Source: Anisus vortex | Lineage: Eukaryota; Mollusca; Gastropoda; Planorbidae | Assembly: GCA_949126835.1 (NCBI GenBank) | Contig: OX421507.1 | Location: 8,646,121-8,710,120, forward strand | DNA length: 64,000 nucleotides | Reading direction: 5' to 3' | Shown: positions 41,944 through 54,400 of the stretch, in pieces | Layout of the letters: every line of letters starts with the position of its first letter | Numbering within the stretch: position 1 is the stretch's first letter | Translations under genes and position numbers: made by a program | The notes under the pieces: generated by a model | What the model was told of the DNA's origin: nothing | Database searches by the model: none | Seen by the model: only the letters and a program-made list of their open reading frames with translations

Positions 41944-44455
41944 TAATTTATAAAGCAGTGCCCCCCCCCCCCCCCAATCATTCGGCTGCCAGTTTATGTA
42001 ATTAAAAAAAAAAACAACTTATAGAAGTAGGAGCTCAAAATCCAAAGGAAATTCCATCAGCTTACAGGTGTAGGCCCTATCTACTTATTACATTCACCTT
42101 GATGTAGGCTACAGCTCTGTAGGCCTACTGTTTATGTCATTTAATTATATGCCTACTAATACAAGGGCTTTTTAAAGTAATTTAAACTTGAATATAGAAA
42201 AGCCATAAGACAAATCAAGAGTAACACTTTATTGCAATTATTGTCAGCACAATATATCTATAAAGGGTTTGTGACAATTGTTGACAATTCACACAAGACA
42301 CAGCAAATATCACATTGAACACTGCAATGAAACGACCAGATCAAATATAAACAGTACAAGTGTAAAATTATATTTATAACAATGCCATCATTATCCAAAG
42401 CATATTCTGGTAAAGTGTATTTTGTAGATAATGGTCACTATCAAAGTATAAGGCTCGATATATAATATTTACAGTGCCATTTATTAGAAGCCGTGGTGTT
42501 GACGTGGGGCGGAAGGGGGGGGGGGGCATCAGAATATGGCTGAATACAAAAGCAAATGACCTAATGTAGATAGTGAACATTTCGGGCTCAAATAGGCAAG
42601 ATATATTTATGGACAGTTGGGAACCTTATGAAGTTTTCTCGGAATGAACTCTTTATGATTTATGTTATAGACGAATTTATGGAAAAAAAAGTACACAGGA
42701 GTATGCAGTATTACAAATTCAAAAATGCTTTTTAAGCGCAGGGTCATTAAGGTTATAGATCTATTTACATTCTAACAAATTTGGAGCATTGGGGTGGTTA
42801 CTAAAAAAATATGTTTGCACCATCAATTGTTTTATTGTGAATCCGGCTGGTCCAGCGGTTAGTTCACCGGACTGTCAACCAAAAACCAACTGACACGTCG
42901 CGGGTTCTAGCCCGGCCACCGGCCATCTATATTGAAACATATTTGCGCCAGCAGGCAGCATTGCTATAATAGCATGGATAGAAGCGCTATATAAGTAACC
43001 AATTTTTTTTTAATTTTTTTTAAATATTATTATCTGACTCTCCACTGAAAAAAAAATTACATGAACATATTTTTACATTATCTTTTAATTTAAATATTAA
43101 TATAGAATATAGATCTAGTTCTCTCTGTAAGATAACAAACAGATACATTTAGGAATCCCGATGCCATCAATTATTCTGCCATAATGCAATGCTTATAGCA
43201 AAATAAGTTTACTTGTTTGATGCTTTTTTTCATGCCACTAAGTCCACCAACTATCTAAGAAGATGAATAAATATATATATTAAAAAAAGCCATTTTCTGC
43301 TGTGTGTTGTGTTTATACTTTCAATGGTATCAAAAAAAGCTGGAGCACTCTTGGTAGGCACAAACGAACAATTTTAAGCTCATTGCCGTCGGGGTTTACT
43401 TAGGCAGGCACATAAAGGGCCGGGATAAGGATTTAGCATTCGCTGGATCAAGGCTGATTTTGGGTCCCTTTTAAGCTAAAATATGAGGCCTCAGGATATT
43501 TTTTGTACGTAGGTCTACTGTTTTATTCGTGGGTCCCTTTCAAAGTTCATGAGCCATCTTTGAATTTCAAGGGACTCGGGGCAATGTACCGGCTGCAAAC
43601 ATCTCTCCTCTGCCATAGGTAGCCTATATAGGCCTACTCTATTTTAAACATTTGCAAATTGCTACCATTTTAATTTGTACACAAACATATTTTGTTTACA
43701 TAGATCTATTATTACCAATATAGAATAGGGAAATCTTGTGATTTTACGGTCTATACAAACTATAAACGTACATAGGTCTATGCCCTACAATCAATATAGC
43801 TTTTCCGCATAGTTTAATTGCAAGGAATAGGGTGAATATAAAACGTGTCTTTTAAAACACTATTAAAAATGCAAGACTAGACTCAGACCACGGAACAGCG
43901 TAGAACGCAATAATCTTCTTTATAGAAGGAGCGTCTGTAATATAATATAAGATAGATAAGATGTCCAAAATTTACATTCAAAGTAAAATGAAAACATATA
44001 TTTCATTACAAAAGACACTGAAAAGGAAGAAATGAAATTATAAGAAGGCTAGAAAATGGAACAGTCCAATCAAGATTAAAAAAAAACAACTTCAATATCT
44101 TAAAACGATATTATTACATATGTATCTATAAAGTGTTATATTTTTTTTTTGCTTTTCATTTTATATTGTTACATGAGATGTTCAGGGTTTGTTTGTCATT
44201 CGACAACAAAAGCGAAGTCTATTCATACTGATAGCCTACTTTCTTATCATTAGGCAACTTAGCTACAGAAAGCATTATCTGCCTTTAGAAAACAACTTTC
44301 ACAACAGTAGACTTGAGTCTATATCCTATTTGTGGCGGCAAGTAGTCTTTATGTGTGGTGACAAGTAGTCTACATGCATGTGAAAAGTATGTGTAGCCTA
44401 AAAACAAATAAAGTGCCCCACAAAGGGTTAATATCTTTGAAGCTATATCTGCCCA
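41943..44455. other. intergenic between MRPL47 and family B GPCR
   Basis: No exon recognised. Contains a tRNA-Asp-like SINE (42838-43010), a family H fragment (43840-43960) and a G-run at about 42517-42526. Confidence 0.5.
42838..43010 (+). mobile_element. tRNA-Asp-like SINE
   Basis: 'ccggctggtccagcggttag' resembles an A-box region, 'ggactgtcaacc' an anticodon stem-loop of Asp type, and 'gggttctagcccggcc' a B-box. It runs into 'agaagcgctatataagtaac' and a T-rich tail. The extra bases in the variable region and poor arms argue against a working tRNA. A related tRNA-like piece lies at 58145-58210 in reverse. Confidence 0.6.
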
Positions 44456-46989
44456 TTATATGCGATTAGTGTAGCTTGCAGGTGCGTTTCTGTTGGACTC
44501 TATAGTAGAAACAGAAGAAAGTCTTGTGTCGGTATCTTTTCTTAAGACAAATCTTTTGACTCTGCGAAAGAGGCTACAGTATAGCGCCATTACCCTACGA
44601 TTGCAAACGAAAGCTATGAAGATGAAGACCCCCTGAGAAGCGTTGAACAACGTAAAGCAAATGGCCAAGAAATGGCTGGCTATACATGCAGAGTACGTTA
44701 TGGGCTTAGCAAAGGAGCTGAGGATGGAGGAGCTCAGGCCGAAGATCCAGGTGAAACCCATCACCGTGGACATCTTGACGTACAGCATGACGTCCGAGCG
44801 TCCGGACATTTTCTGAAAGGAAGAATTCGAGTGCTTGCTGGTGATGCTTCTTTTAGTCAGCTTCATAGTCTTGGATATGCTGAGAATAGTTTTTGCGAAG
44901 AAGACGCAGTTTATGGAGAAAATCAAGAGTATCGGCGCGCCAAAGGATACCAGCGCTGCCAGGGGTTTAGTAATCCAGCAGATGGAGCTGCTACCGATGT
45001 TGAGACTGAGGTCGCCCGTGGCGTTGCGTATGTCTTGGATGGAGATCTCACCGTCCTGGGTTGTGATGATGTCGTAATCGCTGATGTTGGTGTCTTGGTA
45101 CTCCGCCTTGCCGTACCCGATGGAGACGTTCTCAAACAGGTCGGAGAAGTCGATGAAGGCGCAGAAGGCAACCACGAGCATCGGGACGCCCCAGGCGTAA
45201 GCGGCGTACCGCGGGAAATAACGCCGCCTGTCGCGCAGCTGTGGGATGGTTGACTGTGAGTTAGCGAACGTTCGGTACAAGTCGTAGCTCATAACGTTCA
45301 TCCAAAAGTGCGAGGCCAAGAACGTGAAGTGAATGCTCATAGCCACGGCCGAGCACAACCAATGTGTACTCACGTTAATCCCTTCAGAAAATATAATCTC
45401 GGCCACGAGAAGGGCTAAAGTCAGGTTCATAGTATTAATCCCTGGGAGGTTTCTCAGCCTCGGGAACAGACAATAGGTTATCAAGACACACGCTAGCGCT
45501 GCAATGGATATTCTCCCAAGCACAAGCGTCATGTAACCTTCCACTTTCAGGGCGGTGTTGAAGTCGTGACTGCAACCGCCGTAAAATTTGATGTGCGGGT
45601 GCATCGTCTGCATTTTACCTTGAAACGACTGAGGAACACATATCTGTATTTTCCCGGTGGACTCGTTGACGACTATGTAGGAATAGAAATCGTACTCCTT
45701 CTCTTCGAAAATGATGCTCCTGTTGTTTTCGATCACGGAATACTCGTTACTTTCAAGGTCGATGCGGTTGCAATCAGTCTGCAAGATTCTGGGCATGAAG
45801 CAGACGAAGGCGCACTTTGATAAGCCCGTCAAACTCGTTTCGTTGGCGGATAGATTTCCCGCAAACACCACCCACAGGTCGAACCGGCCTACGGGGACGT
45901 ATGACTCAGTGTTGTTTATATACATCAGCGTCTGGTTGTTGATATTCACGAGCACGAACTCGTCATCGAAGAACAAGGCGTCCCTCCCCATGGGGCAGAA
46001 GCCCTCCGCTTCCGCCACGATGTCGCTCTTGTCGTCTGCGTCTATGACGTCGACGTAGTTGCCGTTGAGCTTGATGGAGAACTGCTTCTGGACGATCATC
46101 GTGTTGATCTTCTGCAGAAGGGTGTTGAGACTGTCCTCGCTGGAATGGGGATCGTGCGGAGGGACCAGGATAAAGTTCACCCTCATGGTTATCGTCTGCT
46201 TCAGCAGAGCGTCCAGGATTTCAAACCCGGTCATGAACGCCGCCGCAGCAATATCTTCCGCCTGCAGAACGATTCTGTCACTTTTGTTGTTGAATGGTTC
46301 ACTGACGTACAAGTACGTGGAGCCATTTTTCACCACCAGCTCCACGTCAAGACCTTTGCCAGATACGTCATACCACTCTTTATCCTTCACCCTCAGCTTT
46401 CTGAAACCTTGACCTCTGCTGAAATTGTTTGCGAAAACCTCAGCCCTCTTAAGTTCCTTAATATACTTCGAGAAATCTTTTCGCTCAGTGAACGCCTCTC
46501 TTTTACTCTCATTTTGTCTGTCTGCTTCGGATGAAAACAACGAGATTTGCTCAATTGAATCAAAAGTCTCGACCTGATCTGAAAAATTACTAGTAATGTT
46601 TTCCGCTACCTTCCTCATAGCCTCACCTTTGACCCCACTCTCAGAACCATGCGTTGCTCTTGAAAAGATAGCCTTTTGATCCAAAAATGACTTATTTTTA
46701 GCCTGCTTTCCATCTCCCTTGTTTCCCGGATTCTTTGCGCCAGCGGCAGAGTTAGATACGGCCCATTCCTCCACCGAAATTCGACTCTTGTTACTTCTTG
46801 GCGTAGAGTTGTTTTCGGTTGGTTTCGGAATTTCCGTTGTGGAGTTTGGTACTTGTATTATTGGCGGGAAAATACGATTGTATTGTTCCTCGGTGAGGGT
46901 CGTGACCTTTAAAACTGTCCCATTGGTGGAGCTGAACTCGAAGGTGACGTTGACGTCCTTGATTCTTTCAGCGCTAATGTTCAGCTTAT
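44456..46989 (-). CDS. family B GPCR, exon 4 (linker, 7TM, tail)
   Basis: The acceptor ctgctttag precedes 46989; with exon 3's last G it forms Asp (ADKLNISAERIKDVNV). The open frame reaches 47002, but its ATG is intronic. It holds the linker, all seven TM segments and a short tail ending ASYTNRI. Confidence 0.9.
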
Positions 46990-48751
46990 CTAAAGCAGAC
47001 AAACAAAAAAAATTATGTCAATGTATTTATGAACATAATTAATTTCATAATGGGGAGTAATGTCTAATGTAGACAATAATACAAGTTAATGCACGCTCAT
47101 AAATAGTACTTTTGAACACACGCGCATATAAATTGATATATTGACAGTCAGGAATGTTTGTATGTTATAAAATTGTATAAATAGTTAAATTGTGGACTTT
47201 TTCCTCGGGCTTAACGGGGTCTCCACAGTCACACGAACAAAAAGAAAGAAAAAAGACGGCAGATAGGTTGAAAGGTAGATAGATGCATATATTAAACATA
47301 AGTAAACTTAGATACTCCAATGCATACACACATACACAGGGCCGTGCAAGAGGGAAATTTGGATCCCCCCCCCCCCCCCCAATTTTTATATAAAAACCAA
47401 AGTAGAATATAAAGAATAATAGACCATAAAATAGTAATTTACTTTATCGAAATTAAGCATAACTTACGGACGGAATCAATACATGTTTTTATGCTTTAAT
47501 TATTAAGAATAATAATAATAAAAATATTTGTAAAGCGCTGCCAACAAACATTTTGTACGCTCAGAGCGCTTTTAACATAGACTCTACAACTAAGAAAACG
47601 GACACTACTCTAGGCTAGGAGACAAAGCTAACTGATGATATAAAAAAATAAAAAATAAATGTAGCATTAACTGACCCAACCTATAAGTAAGACAGTAAGG
47701 GTCTAAAGCATGTTAAATGTTAACTAAGGTAAATCTTGGAATAATGAGTTTTTAAGTTCTTTTTGAAAGTATCGATATAGCTTATTCGCCTGAGTTGAAC
47801 GGAAGTAGGTTCCACACCTTCGGACCGGATACTGAGAAGGCTCTAAGGCCAACGGTCGTCAGAGAGAAACGGGGCTCTTCCAAAAGCGTTAAGTTGGCAG
47901 AACAAAGTGTTCTTTGGGGGACATATGGTGTAATTAGTTCCTTGAGATAGGACGGCATCTCGTTATCAAAAAGGCACTGAAACTTTTTCTCCTACTTAAA
48001 AAAAAAGTACCGGTATACATTTTTTTCATTGAACTTTAAAACAACTAATTCGACATCTAATGTTGAAGACCTATGTAGTTGTATCTGATTCAGCTGCACT
48101 GTTTACGGTAATACACTATATGGGTATGAACTATGTTAAATTACATCTCAATGTAAAATGTACATGGTGCCCTCCCCCTCCCTTTTCTCTTGATGCCCAA
48201 AAGCACTAGCTTGATTTGCATTCATGGTTAATCCAAGCCTGATTTATAAGTAAAGTACGAAACGTATCCCGTCTGACCAAATTGATCCATAGGGCCGGTG
48301 AAGCAGCGTACACCAGTTTCTGTGGCCACGGCATACTAGTGGATTGTGTGGCCAGCACAATGTCAAGCCGCCTTTACTTTACCCCAACTAAAGTCAGGTA
48401 CCCATCAGAGCTGGGTAGACTCAGGGACACCCTCTAGACCAGGGAACAAAATTCTGGGCTTCACCAGGATTCGAACCCTGGACCTTCGGTACGCCAGCCG
48501 AACTCGGCCAAATGCGCAGATACCCTGATTAATACGTAAGTTTTAAAACAAATGGCTCACCAGCGAGTTGATGTACTATGTTTACATCACTGTCATTGTT
48601 TAAGACAAAACTAAGGTAGTCTTTGTAGGTCACGTTCAGCAACAGTGACACTAACGCAGTTTGGTCTACATCGCGTAGTTCTTGTGGATCAGTGATGCCC
48701 TGAACAAACAGACAAACATTTTTACAAATGTACAACATTTCTAACAAAGAC

Positions 48752-48811
<60 letters not shown>

Positions 48812-50502
48812 GGGGGGGGGGGGGGGGGGTAATATGTTTTTTTTATATCTATGACATAACTTCAATTCATGGCATTATTTATCTAACCAGCTGTGCATAT
48901 ATCAAAGCTATAGGATTTGAGTTGGGGATGCTGGGAATCTAAAAAATTATCTATATCTTTATTTATCTTTCTTCTAACTGTCTATCTATTCTATCAATCA
49001 ATCAATCAATCAATCAATCTATCTATCTATCTATATATCTATCTATCTATCTATCTCTCTATCTATCTATCTATCTATCTATATCTATCGCTCTCTATAT
49101 ATATGGCTCAAAAAGTATTTGAACATTTTAATGTATGCATCGAGCCTTACATCCGAGGGTGTGTAGTCATGCTGTGTTGGTATGCATCTATCGCCCACTA
49201 AGGTGTAGTATTTATTGCACGTGATGGGGCGACACGTTTGACTGTAAGTGTCGAACGTCTCCCACTCTCTGCACCTATAAATAAAAAAAAAACGTTTAGT
49301 AAATAGTGAGAAAAATGGTTTCGGACACTTAGAAATTACCCGAAAATATAAGAGTGAGGGAGATGGGGAGAGAGATAGGGAGAGAAAGAGGGAGAAGTGG
49401 TGGAAAGTGAAAGCGGCTGAGAGATACAGAGAAAGAAGCACAGGTCGGTAGATAAAATCACTATTTAAAAATATAAATATATGTTTAGCAAGATACACAC
49501 AGAGTAAAAACTGGGATCCAGTAGTCACTCAACCAGTTCCTTGAAGACCTGGACTTCGCGAATGGACTGTGCCTAATGTCACAGAAAAACAGATAACATG
49601 GCCCAAGAGGCACCCAAGGCCGGACTGAAGAACAACTTTGAGAAAACTAAAACGATGACCCTTTTCAAGAAACAAGAGAAGCCAATCAAGGCTGGAGACA
49701 GTGAGCTGAAAGAAGTCACCTCTTTCACATAACTGGGCAGTATAGTCTCAGTAACAGGTGGCTCTGACGAGGACGTCAAGGCCAGTCTAGGTAAAGCGAG
49801 ACATGCCTTCATCACCCTTAAGGCCAGTCTCGAGGTCAAGAGCCCTGTCTGTCCGAAACAAACACGAACGTAAAGCCAGTGCTTCTCTAGAGCTCAGAGA
49901 CCTGAACAGTCACCAACACTCTGAACAATAAGTTCCAAACCTTTGTCAACGGCTGCCTCCTCAGCGTACTAAAGATTCGGTGGACAGAAAAGGTCAAGAA
50001 TACCGACTTGTGGCGGCAAACAAACCAGGACCCCTTTGAACAGCAGATCGCCAGGCAAAAGTGGCGGTGGATTTGGCACACCCACAGGACATCACCCGAC
50101 ACTCTCTGCAACGGAACCAGCAGGGAAAGAGACGGGTTTGTCGCGCTAAGACTACCCGGAGACGCTCCAGCGAAGAAGAAATGAAAAGCTGCAATCTTTC
50201 TTGGGATAAACTTAAAAAGGCTGCCCAGAATCAGAGCATATGTAGCGCCCCCAGGGCAAAAGTTTCAGTGCCGCCCCCTTGCATACTGTAAATGCTTGTT
50301 TAGTGCTATATCTGCTATATTTAGATTACATTTGCCGCCCACCTGGAAGTGTGTGAGGGCACTGCCCAGAATCAAGTGTGCTGGAGAGCTGTTGTGGAGG
50401 CCCATTGTTCCACGAGGAACCAAAGGACCTAACCAATTAAGCAAGCGGGATACACACACACACGAAGATAGATAGGTTAAGAGAGAGACAGCGAGAGAGA
50501 GA

Positions 50503-50540
<38 letters not shown>

Positions 50541-52549
50541 CAGAAAGACAGAGAGAGAGAGAAAGCGATTGAATTTGGGAGTGAGGTAAAAAAAAAAGTG
50601 ATTGAACGGAAGATGTATTAAGGGACAAGAAAGCAGACAAAAACAACATAGAAAACAACAAAGATAAAATACATTAGTCTGCGAATCAGAAAGCAAAAAC
50701 AGAAAACAATAAATAAGAAAGTCAAAATAAAAACAAGAACAACACTACAATAGACATAAATTTAGTATTGCCAAAGATTATAATAAGATGAACTGCTTGT
50801 TTTAATAATTCTGCTTTTTATGACTCAAATGACTTCTTTTGTACTGTGTAGGCTACTTTCATTTTATTTAATCGCTATGATTTTCCAAAGACTATAATAA
50901 AATGGACCACTGGCTATATTTTTTTAGAGCTGAATAGTTAGTTAGCGAATGCGCGGCCTACGCTTTGTACTCAAATATTCTTGTGTAAACAAAAAGGAAA
51001 CTTGTAAACTGTATCGCACGTTGCTGTCATTAGTCTATAGTAACGGAAACTACACGATTGAAACCTAAAAAAAAAGTAGACTATATTGTTTATATGTTGT
51101 ATACTTATACTAAATTCAAGCTTTAATTAGGCCTAATGTTACTGTTTGTAATTCAAAACTTAAACTAAAGACTATAATAAGATGGACCGTTAGCTTTAAT
51201 ATTTCTGCTACTATTTAATGAGTCGAATGACTTCTTTTCGAAATTCCCGATTTCCTTTTGTACTGTACACTTTCATTTTATTTATATCGCTATTTGAATG
51301 CAGTTTAATCTATCGATACATAATTTGTTCATTATTTAACTAACAGAGCTGGTTACCTTGGAATGTATTCTTCCGTAAGTCTGGGACTGGCGCTGAACAA
51401 AAGATGTGTATCACCTGTGAAATCAAAGTTCATCAAAACATTGAATGACACCGGGTAATCAGAGTTGATGACGTCACACACGGGAGTCGTACACTTCCTG
51501 ACATTCTTTTCAGGAGAGTGCACCGTGCAGGGGACGATTTGGTCCGGCAAGGACGGCACGACCTGTCGCTTGCAGAGTGGCGTCCTCAGAAACTGGTTCA
51601 GAACGGTCGTGCTGGCGATATTGATGAGTTCCAGGCTGCTGCTTTGTTCATCGTTGTCGCAGACAATCTTGGAGGTCCAAGGCAGGATGTTGTCAACCCC
51701 GTGACATTTGGCGCAGAAGACGTTGGCGTAGACTATCCCCCGTGCGTCCTGGACGGGTAGAAACGGCAGAAAGCTGAAGGACGGCAGGACCAGATTGTTC
51801 CATGTCTCGCACTCAAATTGAGTATTGTCTTCTGTCCAGCTCATGGGGCAACGAACCACCATGTCTAGCCACCGAATGGTGTTGTAGCCTGACACGTGCT
51901 CACAGGACATGCTCCGAGACAGCCCCGTCTCGTCTCTGTCCTTATCCTGGCTCTGCGACATGGGGGTTGTGTTACGGAAACCCTTTTTGCCATATTTAGA
52001 CATATTGTTGATATGCATGAAGTGATCACCTCGATTCTTTTTATGCTTGTACACGTGAAGCGATTGAAACTTTTTTGATTCCATTAATAGTTTGCGGTAA
52101 GATAGATGTTTACCGTCTTCTCTGCTTTTGTCCAGAGAGAGTGAACTTGACCTAGAAATGTGTCTCTTCAAATCGGACACAAACGAAGAGGAGTGAAAGT
52201 TTACGTCTTGATATTTCAGCATTTGGTAAGTCAAAGATATCCAAGAGTTTAAACGCCGAAAACGGACGTTGTTTTCCGTTGCGTTTATTAGAATTTCCCT
52301 AAACTCAGTAGAATTTCTCAGGTCTTCGCCATCAATGCTTATAAGCGGAATTTGAATGCTAATGTCTTCTCTAACGCCTGTATCTTCGCCGTAGAACGCT
52401 GGGTTGCGGACAGGGATTGCGGGAAACGCATTCGAATCAGCCGTACCGAAGAAGTCTTTTCTTATGTTTAGACCGAACTCCTGCCTTCCAAGTGGAACTG
52501 CTGAGATGACAACCAGTAATGATATTGGTAGCCAGAACAGTTCGGACAT
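44456..52549 (-). CDS. Methuselah/adhesion-like family B GPCR gene, 4 exons, 1,329 aa
   Basis: Exons 51357-52549, 49151-49274, 48561-48699 and 44456-46989 join in phase (3,990 nt). Residues 1-20 are a signal peptide (MSELFWLPISLLVVISAVPL). The ectodomain is about 950 residues with many sequons. A cysteine block includes WLDMVVRCPMSW and VYANVFCAKCHG, then CREWETFDTYSQTCRP. A long Ser/Asn/Lys-rich linker follows. From about residue 970 there are seven membrane segments: VLGRISIAALACVLITYC in TM1, SHFWMNVMSYDLYRTF in TM3, SVMGFTWIFG-like (TVMGFTWIFGL) in TM6 and FNASQGVFIFI in TM7. These are family B hallmarks shared with Methuselah-like and adhesion receptors. No HL-T proteolysis site precedes TM1, which points to the Mth-like side. 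Ligand unknown. Intron 1 carries an antisense LINE remnant. Confidence 0.9.
47500..48000 (-). mobile_element. LINE 3' end with RT C-terminus (family G)
   Basis: The minus strand translates to YLKELITPYVPQRTLCSANL, FSLTTVGLRAFSVSGPKVWN and LLPF, the C-terminus of a LINE reverse transcriptase, then a 3' sequence ending 'ttggcagcgctttacaaa' and an ATT repeat. It lies in the family B GPCR intron 3. It identifies the shorter repeats at 800, 40095 and 62225. Confidence 0.75.
48264..48511 (-). mobile_element. tRNA-derived SINE copy, reverse orientation
   Basis: 'cgtctgaccaaattgatcca', 'cagcgtacaccagtttctgt', 'gtcaggtacccatcagagct', 'gattcgaaccctggaccttc'. Nearly full length, ending 50 bp from exon 3 of the family B GPCR. 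Confidence 0.8.
48561..48699 (-). CDS. family B GPCR, exon 3
   Basis: The acceptor ctgtttgttcag precedes 48699 and the donor GTGAGC follows 48561. It encodes GITDPQELRDVDQTALVSLL and NVTYKDYLSFVLNNDSDVNI. Phase 0 in, phase 1 out. A poly-A/poly-C (minus) tract lies about 57 bp upstream. Confidence 0.85.
48756..48829. repeat. poly-T/poly-G homopolymer junction
   Basis: 55 T followed by 19 G. Such a perfect junction could be real or an assembly or sequencing artefact; length here is unreliable. Confidence 0.85.
48993..49100. repeat. compound (AATC)n/(TATC)n microsatellite
   Basis: Tetranucleotide 'atcaatcaatca' passes into 'tatctatctatc', next to exon 2 of the family B GPCR. Confidence 0.9.
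49151..49274 (-). CDS. family B GPCR, exon 2
   Basis: The acceptor ttttatttatag precedes 49274; G plus exon 1's AG forms Arg. It encodes RCREWETFDTYSQTCRPITC and YTLVGDRCIPTQHDYTPSD, and ends before donor GTAAGG in phase 0. Confidence 0.85.
49505..50260 (+). mobile_element. LINE reverse-transcriptase remnant (family D)
   Basis: Plus strand in several frames: FANGLCLMS and NNFEKTKTMTLFKKQEKPIK, then GSIVSVTGGSDEDVKASLGK and KARHAFITL, then TFVNGCLL-type and IRWTEKVKNTDLWRQTNQDP, QKWRWIWHTHRTS and SEEEMKSCNLSWDKLKKAAQ. These follow the thumb and C-terminal order of a non-LTR reverse transcriptase. Multiple stops and frameshifts. Antisense in intron 1 of the family B GPCR. Confidence 0.85.
50230..50375. 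repeat. dispersed repeat, copy 1
   Basis: 'tgtagcgcccccagggcaaa', 'tttgccgcccacctggaagt' and 'tgtgagggcactgcc' match 56032-56183, so this is a dispersed element of about 150 bp. The 'gagggcactg' ends may be a TIR. Confidence 0.6.
50480..50570. repeat. (GA)n microsatellite
   Basis: Interrupted GA/CAGA repeats of about 90 bp in intron 1 of the family B GPCR. Confidence 0.9.
50770..51300. mobile_element. cluster of solo ends of the 7-bp TSD family
   Basis: Three same-orientation termini: 'aaagattataataagatgaa' at about 50775, 'caaagactataataaaatgg' at about 50886 and 'aaagactataataagatgga' at about 51168. No matching right ends were seen. Truncated or nested copies in the family B GPCR intron 1, ending close to exon 1. 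Confidence 0.6.
51357..52549 (-). CDS. family B GPCR, exon 1
   Basis: ATG at 52549 with signal peptide; 397 codons plus two bases. It ends TACATTCCAAG before donor GTAACC. Features: sequons, a basic mid-region, and paired cysteines in CEHVSGYN, VVRCPMSW, FCAKCHG, PLCKRQV and KCTTPVCDV. Confidence 0.88.
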
Positions 52550-52994
52550 GGCGGGTATGGCGACCTAGCGAGAAAAACACACTTGCTCGGTCGACTATAC
52601 TGTAATTCAAGGGATGCTGATTTAATGGATCATTGTCCCTGTTAGCTTTTGGATAAACTGATGCGAAACAAACCAAACTTGAATATGCGAAAAGTGCATT
52701 TTGGAAAATGTGTGATGAATGTAGAAATTCTTAATTGATTCTTTAAGGTATACTGATTTGAATAAAAACTTGATCTGTATATTTACACTTAGAAAGGTTA
52801 CAGTTTTGTGTAAATCACCAAGTTCTGAGTTAATTTCTAACCACGGAGCATGCCCTTTAATCTGTTGAGAGATAGAAAAAACACAAAAATTAAAGCAGTT
52901 GTTATACTTCTGGAACATTTAAAAGCATATCTTACAAAAACAGAAGCACGTGTCCATTTCTTTTTCCGGTCCTCTTTATTTCTACATATGTTTA

Positions 52995-53290
52995 CCTACC
53001 TGCCTTGCTAGCTACCTACCTATATACCTACCTCCTTATCTACCTACCTCCTTATCTACCTACTAATCCACCTATCTACCTAACAATCTATCTAACTATT
53101 TATCTAATTATCTAAGTAAATACCTGTATCTACCATCATACATACGCACCAAACTACAATCTACCTACCTACCTACCTACCTGACCATCTACCAAGCTAT
53201 TTTCCCACCTCTCTATTTATCGTCACACCTTCGCACCCAACTACACCCTCCCTACATACCTAACTACCTTGCCACTTACTTACATATCTA
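52995..53290. repeat. degenerate (CTAC/CTAT)n repeat
   Basis: 'ctacctac', 'ctatctac' and 'ccttatctac' units spread over about 300 bp, with a pure (CTAC) run near 53161-53181. Confidence 0.85.
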
Positions 53291-53437
53291 TTTTCCTACT
53301 TGTAAGAGATTACATAAGTACCAATCTATCGTCCCACATACATAGGGAGATTTATCTGACTAAAAGTGAGTAGAAATTTTGTGTTTTTCTTATATCTTTT
53401 CAAATGTTGTTGATTTTTAAACTCCTGGACAAATAAA

Positions 53438-53700
53438 TAATAATAATAATAATAATAATAACGGTGCTTATATAGCGCATATCCCGTTGGTGACAGTTCT
53501 ATGCGCAGACGACAGTTACAGAATACAGACAGACAACGAAATATATAGTAATACGCTAATTCTGCTGACGAAATAGGTGAGTCTTCAGCCGGCTCCTGAA
53601 GGTGTCATAGCTAGGGCTCTGGCGAAGCTGTAGTGGGAGGTGATTCCAAGCGGACGGTCCTGCGTAGGAAAATGAACGTTCGCCAGCGGACACTAGCCTC
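53438..53700 (-). mobile_element. LINE 3'-end fragment (family A), second copy
   Basis: The minus strand reads AGERSFSYAGPSAWNHLPLQ, then LRQSPSYDTFRSRLKTHLFR, followed by a 3' sequence and an (ATT)n tail (plus strand TAATAATAAT at about 53439-53460). Same family as 17145-17500 and closer to an intact end. Confidence 0.8.
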
Positions 53701-54084
53701 ACACAATGATAATAATAATAATAAAAAGAAAGAAATGGGGAAACAACTTCAAATAAGCACACCGTCTCAGAGTGATGTACCTTTCAAAATTATAATTAAA
53801 ATGTCGTGTTATTTGACTGCTTTCGTCAGTGAGTAGAGAAAGAGAGCAAGAAAAAGCATAAGAAACACAGTTTCATCTTCTACTTGTCAGAAGCGCTCTC
53901 TGCTTTCGGAGAAGTCATCTTTTAGTGTATGATGTGCAGCCTAGCGACCCCTCTCTTCGTATTGACAACAGGATGTATTCTAGTTTACACATAGGCTAAT
54001 TATGATGTGAGCTGAAACATGTGCAACGTTCATACACGACAAAAATTGCACTAACTTCTTGAAAAGCGAATGCAATAAACTGCA

Positions 54085-54400
54085 GTATTTGGAAAACTAA
54101 AAAACCTGGTATGATACAGGTCAAACTTATTCAAAAGGACGCAGGTATTCTCTGCAGACTACATACAGGACATACAAAACTAACACATACCTTTATCTTA
54201 AAAATAGAAACGGCCCCAATGTGTGCTTTCTGCTATGTCAACTTAACAGTGTCTCACATTTTGTTGGAGTGTAATACATTTGATGAAATTCTACGTAAAT
54301 TCTATTACTGTATAACTCTTCATGAACTTTTCAGCAAAATTAAACTAAAATATATAATAAACTATATTAAAGACATACAATTGCACTAAAGAATTTAAAG
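54085..54400 (+). mobile_element. LINE RNase H/C-terminal fragment (family E)
   Basis: The plus frame reads LCRLHTGHTKLTHTFILKIE, then CAFCYVNLTVSHILLECNTF, the end of the RNase H and Cx2C...H-C region typical of Jockey/I-type LINEs. A stop follows IKDIQLH. The 5' part is missing. Confidence 0.75.

Noticed and set aside
44672..46534. Plus-strand ORFs of 80-193 codons opposite the family B GPCR
   Set aside because: Shadows of the well supported minus-strand coding exon; no family features.
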